Source: an uncultured Oscillospiraceae bacterium
GTDB taxonomy: Bacteria > Bacillota > Clostridia > Oscillospirales > Oscillospiraceae
Direction of reading: 5' to 3'
Length of the DNA stretch: 10,083 nt
NCBI GenBank assembly: GCA_947631805.1
Contig: CANRNA010000049.1
Location: 1-10,083 of the forward strand
Position 1 is the stretch's first letter; each line of letters opens with the position of its first letter. Below the pieces are notes generated by a model, which did not search any database, was not told the DNA's origin, and was given only the letters and a program-made list of their open reading frames with translations. Below, piece after piece: positions 5,547 through 10,083 of the stretch. Both the position numbers and the translations under genes were made by a program.

Positions 5547-6221
5547 ATGCCCATACTTTTCGCACGGGGGCTCAAGAAGTATTACGGCCGGGAGAGCGAC
5601 CCTGTCCGCGCCCTGGACGGCGTGAGCCTCTCGGTGGAGGAGGGGGAGTTCGTGGTCATCGTCGGCCAGTCCGGCTCCGGGAAGAGCACGCTGCTGCACA
5701 TCCTGGGCGGGCTGGACAGACCGACGGGCGGCACCGTGACCGTGGACGGCCGCGTCCTCGGGAAGATGACCGACGAGCAGCTCACCGTATTTCGCCGCCG
5801 GAACATCGGCTTCGTGTTCCAGAGCTACAATCTTGTGCCCATACTGGATGTGTACGAGAACATCGTCCTGCCGGTGGAGCTGGACGGGGACCCCATCGAC
5901 AGGCCGTTCGTGGAGGGGGTCATCGACGCCCTGGGGCTGCGGGGGCTGAAAAAGCGCCTGCCCTCTATGCTCTCGGGAGGCCAGCAGCAGCGGGTGGCCA
6001 TCGCCCGGGCCATGGTGACCAAGCCCGCCATTTTGCTGGCGGACGAGCCCACGGGCAACCTGGACAGCCGGACCAGCCAGGACGTGCTGGGCCTTTTGAA
6101 AATGACCTCGACCCGTTTCCACCAGACCGTGGTGATGATAACCCACAACGAGCAGATAGCCCAGCTGGCGGACCGGGTCATCCACATCGAGGACGGCCGG
6201 ATCGTGGGCGGGGAGGCGTGA
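5547..6221 (+). CDS. ABC transporter ATP-binding protein (LolD/MacB/BceA type)
   Basis: A 224-residue ATPase with all catalytic motifs: Walker A GQSGSGKST (40-48), Q-loop in GFVFQSYNLVP, signature LSGGQ (142-146) followed by QQRVAIARA, Walker B/D-loop LLADEPTGNLD (about 163-173) and H-loop His200 in MITHNE. The FVFQSYNLVP and DEPTGNLD wording is typical of the LolD/MacB/BceA subfamily, which pairs with FtsX-domain permeases and acts on lipoproteins, peptides or antibiotics rather than importing solutes. ATG 5547 is preferred because GGGAGGG lies 6 bases upstream. An in-frame ATG at 5529 would add MKGGKS, has a GGAGG only 3 bases away, and would be almost at the predicted transcript start. The permease follows after one base. 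Confidence 0.95.
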   Translation: MPILFARGLKKYYGRESDPVRALDGVSLSVEEGEFVVIVGQSGSGKSTLLHILGGLDRPTGGTVTVDGRVLGKMTDEQLTVFRRRNIGFVFQSYNLVPILDVYENIVLPVELDGDPIDRPFVEGVIDALGLRGLKKRLPSMLSGGQQQRVAIARAMVTKPAILLADEPTGNLDSRTSQDVLGLLKMTSTRFHQTVVMITHNEQIAQLADRVIHIEDGRIVGGEA

Positions 6222-6222
6222 G

Positions 6223-8655
6223 ATGAAAAACAACAACGCCGCCGTTATACGCCGCCTCACGTTCAGGACCGTCCGGGCCGATAAAAAGCGGGACGTCTTC
6301 GTCGTCGCGGCCATAGCGCTCACCACCGTGCTGCTGGCCACGGCCTTCAGCATCGGCATGAGCATGATGGAGACCATGGAGCTGCAGCGGGTCCGGATGG
6401 CCGGGTCCGTGGCGGACGCCTATCTCTCCGACCCGTCGGAGGAACAGATAGCCCGCTTGCGCCAGCTGGATTACATCGACCAGGTGGGCGTGGGCGTCCG
6501 GGTGGGCGGTGTGAACGGCCGGGACAGACAGACCGTCGGGAACATCTCCCTGACCCTGGTCTATGTAGACGCCGTCCAGTGGGAGGAGATAAACGCCCCG
6601 GCCTTTTCCGACATCGTCGGGACCTACCCCGCCGGGGAGGACGAGATCATGCTCTCCCGCTGGACGCTGGAGCATATCGGCATCGACCGGCCGGAGATAG
6701 GCATGACTGTCCCGCTTCGCTGCGCCATCGGCTCCGACGGCCTCGCGGAGGGGCAGGAGAGGGCGTTCACCCTCTCGGGGTATTTCACCAATTATTACTA
6801 CGCCAGCTCCGGCGGGGCCGATTTCGCCCTGGTCTCCCAGGCCCTCGCGGACAAAAGCGGCTGTACGGCGGCCTCCTCCGGCACGGCGAATATCCGCTTC
6901 CGAGACGGCGTCGGCAGGCCTCTGGAACGGCTGGAGGAGGACATCACTTTGCTGCCTGGCCAGGAGCTGACGGCCATGAGTGAGGGCGGGACGGCCGGGC
7001 GGCGCGGGTCCGGGCTTTTGCCGGTGCTGTTCGCGGCGGGGATATTCGCCCTGTGCGGCTTCCTGCTCGTGTACAACACCATGCTCATCTCCCTGGCCAG
7101 GGACACCCGGTATTACGGCCAGCTCAAGACCATCGGCATGACGCCCCGCCAGATACGGCGGGTGGTGGTCGGCGCGGTCATGGTCCTGTGCGCCATAGGG
7201 GCGCCGCTGGGCCTGGCCGTGGCGGCGGTGGTCTCCCGTGCCATCGTTCCCGCGGTGGCCGCCGCCAACGGGGCCTTCACCGGCGCGGTGGTGTCCCGCT
7301 CCCCGGTCATTTACCTGGGGGCGGCCGGTTTCGCCGGGGCCACCGCCTTTCTCGCCGCCTTTTATCCCGCCCGGAAGGTGGCCCGCATGTCCCCGGTGGA
7401 GGGGCTTCGGTACGAGGAGACCGTAGGGCGGCTGCCCCGCTGGGCCGCCGGAGGCGGGGCGGGGAAGTGCGCCCGCATGGCGGCGCGGAGCGTCTTTCGG
7501 GGCGGGAAGCGGTGCGTCCTGGTGCTGACGAGCCTGGGGCTCAGCATCGTCACCCTCATCCTGGCGGCGACCGTGGTGACCAGCATAGACACGGACAGAT
7601 ACGCCGAGAGCCTTCTGGGGTGCGACATCCGCCTGGAAAACGCGGCCACGGAGGAGCACGTGGGAGTGGACATCTTTTCCGATGCGCTTTTGGACACCGT
7701 CCGGTCCCTGCCCGGCCTGGCGGATATGCGCACGGTCACGGCGGCCCACTGCATGCTGGCCCAGGGGGACGAGCAGTCCGGTCTGACCAGCAAGGTGATC
7801 ACGATCTACGGGGTGGATGGGCAGACCATCGCCGCCCTGGGCGGGCAGTACGGCCAGAGCGTGGATATCCCGGCCTTTGAGCGGGGAGAGTTCGCCGTGG
7901 TGGGGGCCATAGAGCCGGAGCAGTGGAGCAGGATAGGGACGCTGGAATGGGAGTTCGTCTCCGGGGTCACAGAGCTGGGCCGGGTGTTCCGCCTGCCGGT
8001 GGGCGCGGCCTTTCCCAGTGAGCTCGGCCAGCAGATAACGGGGCAGAGGACTACCTTGCAGATATTCGTGTCCAGCGATTATCTGCGCTCCATAGCCGAC
8101 GCCCTGCAGATATACAGGATAGACCTGGACCTGGAGCCCGGCCGGGACGAGGCCGCCTTCCTCCTTCTGCGGGAGCTGGTGCGGGGGGACAACAACATCT
8201 CCCTCCAGTCCCGGTATGAGCTCAGGCAGTCCATCAAGCGGTCGGTGGCGGTGCTGTCGGTTTTGGGCGGGGGCGTCTCCCTGGTGCTGGGGGTCATAGG
8301 ACTTCTCAACTACATCAACGTCATGGCCGTGGGCGTGCTGGCCCGGCGGCGGGAGCTGGCCGTGCTGGAATGCGTGGGCATGGTCCGCTCCCAGGTACGG
8401 AAAATGCTCCTGCTGGAGGGGGTCGGCTACTGGGCCATGTCCCTGGTCCTGGGAAATCTGCTGGGGAACGGGGCGATGGCCGCGCTGTACGCAAAGCTTC
8501 TGGCGCCGCTGGAGTACACGGCCTTTCACTATCCCATCCTCCCCTGCGCCGCGTTCTATGCCGTCAGCCTGGGGGTGTGCGCCGCCGTGCCTTTGGCGGT
8601 CTACTCCTCCATGAGCAGAGCGACGGTGTCGGACCGCCTGCGCCAGGCGGAGTGA
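6223..8655 (+). CDS. FtsX/MacB-type ABC transporter permease, 8 membrane segments
   Basis: An 810-residue permease built as two similar halves. Predicted membrane segments are near 25-47, 264-291, 314-340, 362-384, then 431-453, 676-702, 736-758 and 772-797. Each half has a large extracytoplasmic domain of about 215 residues (48-263 and 455-672) after its first helix, then an FtsX three-helix block. Family features include YGQLKTIGMTPRQIRR and RRRELAVLECVGM coupling regions and the YPARKVARMSPVEGLR segment. GGGGAGG about 6 bases upstream supports the start; the ATPase TGA ends one base before. The layout differs from BceB permeases (10 helices with one big loop) and resembles two fused LolC/MacB-like units. 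It probably works by mechanotransmission on an envelope substrate such as a peptide, antibiotic or lipoprotein; the substrate is unknown. Confidence 0.93.
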   Translation: MKNNNAAVIRRLTFRTVRADKKRDVFVVAAIALTTVLLATAFSIGMSMMETMELQRVRMAGSVADAYLSDPSEEQIARLRQLDYIDQVGVGVRVGGVNGRDRQTVGNISLTLVYVDAVQWEEINAPAFSDIVGTYPAGEDEIMLSRWTLEHIGIDRPEIGMTVPLRCAIGSDGLAEGQERAFTLSGYFTNYYYASSGGADFALVSQALADKSGCTAASSGTANIRFRDGVGRPLERLEEDITLLPGQELTAMSEGGTAGRRGSGLLPVLFAAGIFALCGFLLVYNTMLISLARDTRYYGQLKTIGMTPRQIRRVVVGAVMVLCAIGAPLGLAVAAVVSRAIVPAVAAANGAFTGAVVSRSPVIYLGAAGFAGATAFLAAFYPARKVARMSPVEGLRYEETVGRLPRWAAGGGAGKCARMAARSVFRGGKRCVLVLTSLGLSIVTLILAATVVTSIDTDRYAESLLGCDIRLENAATEEHVGVDIFSDALLDTVRSLPGLADMRTVTAAHCMLAQGDEQSGLTSKVITIYGVDGQTIAALGGQYGQSVDIPAFERGEFAVVGAIEPEQWSRIGTLEWEFVSGVTELGRVFRLPVGAAFPSELGQQITGQRTTLQIFVSSDYLRSIADALQIYRIDLDLEPGRDEAAFLLLRELVRGDNNISLQSRYELRQSIKRSVAVLSVLGGGVSLVLGVIGLLNYINVMAVGVLARRRELAVLECVGMVRSQVRKMLLLEGVGYWAMSLVLGNLLGNGAMAALYAKLLAPLEYTAFHYPILPCAAFYAVSLGVCAAVPLAVYSSMSRATVSDRLRQAE

Positions 8656-8672
8656 GAGGCGCGCAAAATAAC

Positions 8673-8710
8673 AAACAGCGAGGACGAATCTTCGTCCCCG
8701 CTGTTTTGTT
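8673..8710. terminator. Bidirectional intrinsic terminator between permease and hypB
   Basis: AAACAGCG (8673-8680) pairs with CGCTGTTT (8699-8706), and GGACGAA (8682-8688) with TTCGTCC (8691-8697), with one A-C mismatch between the two helices and a tight TC loop. On the plus strand it is followed by TTGTTCTTGT. On the minus strand it is followed by GTTATTTT. It lies 18 bases after the permease stop and 13 bases beyond the hypB stop, so it can serve both convergent operons. Confidence 0.85.
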
Positions 8711-8722
8711 CTTGTCGGCCGC

Positions 8723-9391
8723 TCAGCCGTTCCAGGCGGCGGTCTGGGTCCGGAGCCAGTCCTCCCAGGCGGCGAAGCCCTCGCCGGTCTTGGCGGACAC
8801 CGGGAAGATGGCCAGGTCCGGGTTGCGCTGGTGGGCGTAGCGCACCACCTTTTCCATGTCAAAATCGAAATAGGGCAGCACGTCGATCTTGTTGATGATG
8901 AGCGCGTGGCACACCTGGAACATGAGGGGGTATTTCAGGGGCTTGTCGTGCCCCTCGGGCACGGACAGGATGGCCACGTTTTTGGCCGCGCCGGTGTCGA
9001 ACTCCGCCGGGCAGACCAGGTTGCCCACGTTTTCCAGCACCACCAGGTCGAAATCCTCCGCCCCCAGCTCCCGCAGGCCCTGCTCGGTCATGCCCGCGTC
9101 CAGGTGGCACATGCCGCCGGTGTGTATCTGGATGGCCTTGGCCCCGGCGGCGGAGATGGTCTCCGCGTCCACGGTGGAGTCGATGTCCGCCTCCATGATG
9201 CCGATGCGCAGCTCGTCTTTCAGGTCCGCGATGGTGCGCACCAGGGTGGTGGTCTTGCCCGCACCGGGGGAGGACATGAGATTCACCAGAAAGGTCTTCT
9301 TCTCCCGAAGCTGGCGGCGCATCCGGTCGGCCTGGGCGTTGTTGTCGGCAAAGACGCTCTGCTTCACCTCGATAACTCTGACTTTATCCAT
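8723..9391 (-). CDS. hypB: Hydrogenase nickel incorporation GTPase HypB
   Basis: A 222-residue SIMIBI-class GTPase that, with HypA, loads nickel into the large subunit of [NiFe] hydrogenase (or helps urease in some bacteria). Motifs: Walker A NLMSSPGAGKTT (37-48), EADIDSTVDAE (67-77), the GTPase-domain metal site Cys95-His96 in GMCHLDA, ENVGNLVCPAEFDTG with Cys126, NKID (166-169) and VSAKTGEG. It lacks both the N-terminal CxxCGC-type motif and the His-rich stretch that many HypB proteins use for nickel binding or storage. It therefore looks like a minimal form with only the dimer-interface metal site. GGAGGAGG lies 6 bases upstream of ATG 9391. The start overlaps the end of hypA by 8 bases, and the gene is last in its operon before the shared terminator. 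Confidence 0.96.
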   Translation of the reverse strand: MDKVRVIEVKQSVFADNNAQADRMRRQLREKKTFLVNLMSSPGAGKTTTLVRTIADLKDELRIGIMEADIDSTVDAETISAAGAKAIQIHTGGMCHLDAGMTEQGLRELGAEDFDLVVLENVGNLVCPAEFDTGAAKNVAILSVPEGHDKPLKYPLMFQVCHALIINKIDVLPYFDFDMEKVVRYAHQRNPDLAIFPVSAKTGEGFAAWEDWLRTQTAAWNG

Positions 9392-9752
9392 CCGTATCCT
9401 CCTCCGGTCCGGGGACCTCGATCTCTTTTATCATGAATTCGTTGCCCCGCAGCAGATAGGTCCTGTCGCTGCCGCAGTGGGGGCAGGTGCGGCCGTGGAC
9501 CACGGTGGGATATTCCCGGCCGCAGTTTTCGCAGTAGGTGACGGCCTCGATGGGCTCGATGACCAGCTCCGCGCCCCGGACCAGGTCGTTTTTGGCCGAG
9601 GCCCACTTCCAGCAGTCGGTGAGGTAGTGGGGGATGACCGTGGTGACCTCTCCCAGCTGGAGGGTCACCCGGTTTATCCGCCGGACCTGATTTTCCGCCG
9701 CTACCTTTTCCAGGTCGTCGATGATGTGGAAGACCACGCCCAGCTCATGCAT
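9384..9752 (-). CDS. hypA: Hydrogenase maturation nickel chaperone HypA
   Basis: A 122-residue nickel metallochaperone, slightly longer than the usual 113-118. It begins MHE, where His2 is a nickel ligand after the initiator Met, and has the family segment LQLGEVTTVIPHYLTDCW. The zinc site is formed by CENC (74-77) and CPHC (90-93). The C-terminus is acidic (PGPEEDTDG), partly because it carries the ribosome binding site of hypB in its DNA. The start overlaps the end of the upstream oxidoreductase gene by 8 bases and has only a weak Shine-Dalgarno (AAGAAG), so translation is probably coupled. In cells HypA passes nickel with HypB to the hydrogenase precursor. No hydrogenase subunit is visible inside the window. 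Confidence 0.96.
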   Translation of the reverse strand: MHELGVVFHIIDDLEKVAAENQVRRINRVTLQLGEVTTVIPHYLTDCWKWASAKNDLVRGAELVIEPIEAVTYCENCGREYPTVVHGRTCPHCGSDRTYLLRGNEFMIKEIEVPGPEEDTDG

Positions 9753-10083
9753 TGGCGTTCTTCTTGCCGAACTTGATGTGGATGGCCTGCTTGGCGGCGT
9801 AGGGCAGTATCTCCTTGAGTTTGTCCTCCGCCGGGATCATGTGGGTGCACTCGGGCCGGTCGCGGTGGAGGGTGATGGCCCCGAAGGCGCACTTGGTGGT
9901 GCACACGCCGCAGCCGATGCACTTGTTGGGGTCCACGATGGACGCGCCGCAGCTCAGGCACCGGGCCGTCTCCTTTTTCACCTGCTCCTCGGTGAAGGGG
10001 ACCCGCTCGTCCTTGAACGTTTTGCGCAGGGCCTCGTTGTAGCCGATGCGCTGGCGGGGGGTGTTGTCGAAGGACGCCTCGTC
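9745..10083 (-). CDS. Oxidoreductase with C-terminal Fe-S cysteine motifs, C-terminal fragment
   Basis: The reading frame is open from the window edge at 10083 to a TGA at 9747-9745, giving 112 residues with no start in view. An internal GTG at 9981 is in frame, but the preceding 34 codons read as ordinary protein (NTPRQRIGYNEALRKTFKDE), so this is the end of a longer gene. Fe-S motifs are ARCLSCGASIVDPNKC and a ferredoxin-like CIGCGVCTTKC followed by AFGAI. The ending KFGKKNANA is basic. The layout resembles the C-terminus of GltD-like NAD(P)H/FAD-dependent oxidoreductases of clostridia that carry a terminal 4Fe-4S segment; a stand-alone ferredoxin cannot be fully excluded. The gene overlaps hypA by 8 bases, so it is in the same operon, suggesting an electron-transfer role linked to a nickel enzyme. 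The identity of the missing part is inferred. Confidence 0.75.
   Translation of the reverse strand, partial: DEASFDNTPRQRIGYNEALRKTFKDERVPFTEEQVKKETARCLSCGASIVDPNKCIGCGVCTTKCAFGAITLHRDRPECTHMIPAEDKLKEILPYAAKQAIHIKFGKKNANA

Noticed and set aside
3820..5565. A 581-codon open frame antisense to the two-component genes
   Set aside because: It is a shadow of the response regulator and kinase frames, which carry complete motifs; no ribosome binding site or family feature supports it.
4564..8655. Calling the cassette a bacitracin-type BceRSAB system
   Set aside because: The permease topology (two external domains, 8 helices) and the one-helix kinase do not match the Bce type, so only the general family is given.
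6178..8862. An 894-codon open frame antisense to the permease gene
   Set aside because: It mirrors a GC-rich gene on the other strand, is full of Gly/His/Arg/Pro low-complexity sequence, has no recognisable motif, and the plus-strand frame has clear FtsX permease features.

Overview
The window looks like chromosomal DNA from a high-GC Firmicute, most likely a gut-type clostridium of the Oscillospiraceae kind. This is inferred from GC-rich coding sequence with strong AGGAGG-type ribosome binding sites, S-layer homology (SLH) domains, a lipoprotein signal peptide, a Firmicute-style two-component/ABC transporter cassette, and HypA/HypB proteins of clostridial type. I see no rRNA, tRNA, CRISPR array, insertion sequence or phage gene. 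Genes are tightly packed; the only gap approaching 300 bases is the divergent promoter region at 1373-1658.

Left part, minus strand (1-1372): two COG0523 (CobW/YjiA-type) GTPase genes in tandem, translationally coupled by a 4-base overlap. The upstream one carries a long His/Asp-rich metal-binding insert made of short repeats. The downstream one runs off the window. Their promoter lies in the divergent intergenic region, which is rich in small inverted repeats.

Middle, plus strand (1659-8655): first a lipoprotein with an InlB-like repeat, three SLH modules, a transglutaminase-like domain and a Pro/Thr tail, closed by a strong hairpin. Then follows a four-gene cassette: OmpR-type response regulator, histidine kinase with one membrane segment, ABC ATPase, and an 8-TM FtsX/MacB-type permease. 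The junction between kinase and ATPase holds CTGTMA repeats (11 bp apart for the proximal pair) just upstream of a TATAAT box. This is the architecture expected of an OmpR/PhoB-family operator, so the regulator probably controls its own transporter. The substrate is unknown.

Right part, minus strand (8723-10083): the C-terminal end of an oxidoreductase subunit with Fe-S cysteine motifs, then hypA and hypB, each overlapping the previous gene by 8 bases. This is a nickel-insertion module for [NiFe] hydrogenase or another nickel enzyme. HypB has the GTPase-domain metal site but no N-terminal His-rich or Cys-rich nickel-binding extension. A bidirectional terminator at 8673-8710 separates it from the convergent permease gene.

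Taken together, the window has metal-handling GTPases on both flanks and an envelope/transport block in the middle. I do not see a clearly new defence or mobile system. The most distinctive items are the His/Asp-repeat GTPase with its twin, the lipid-anchored SLH-transglutaminase protein, and the putative operator in the sensor-transporter cassette.
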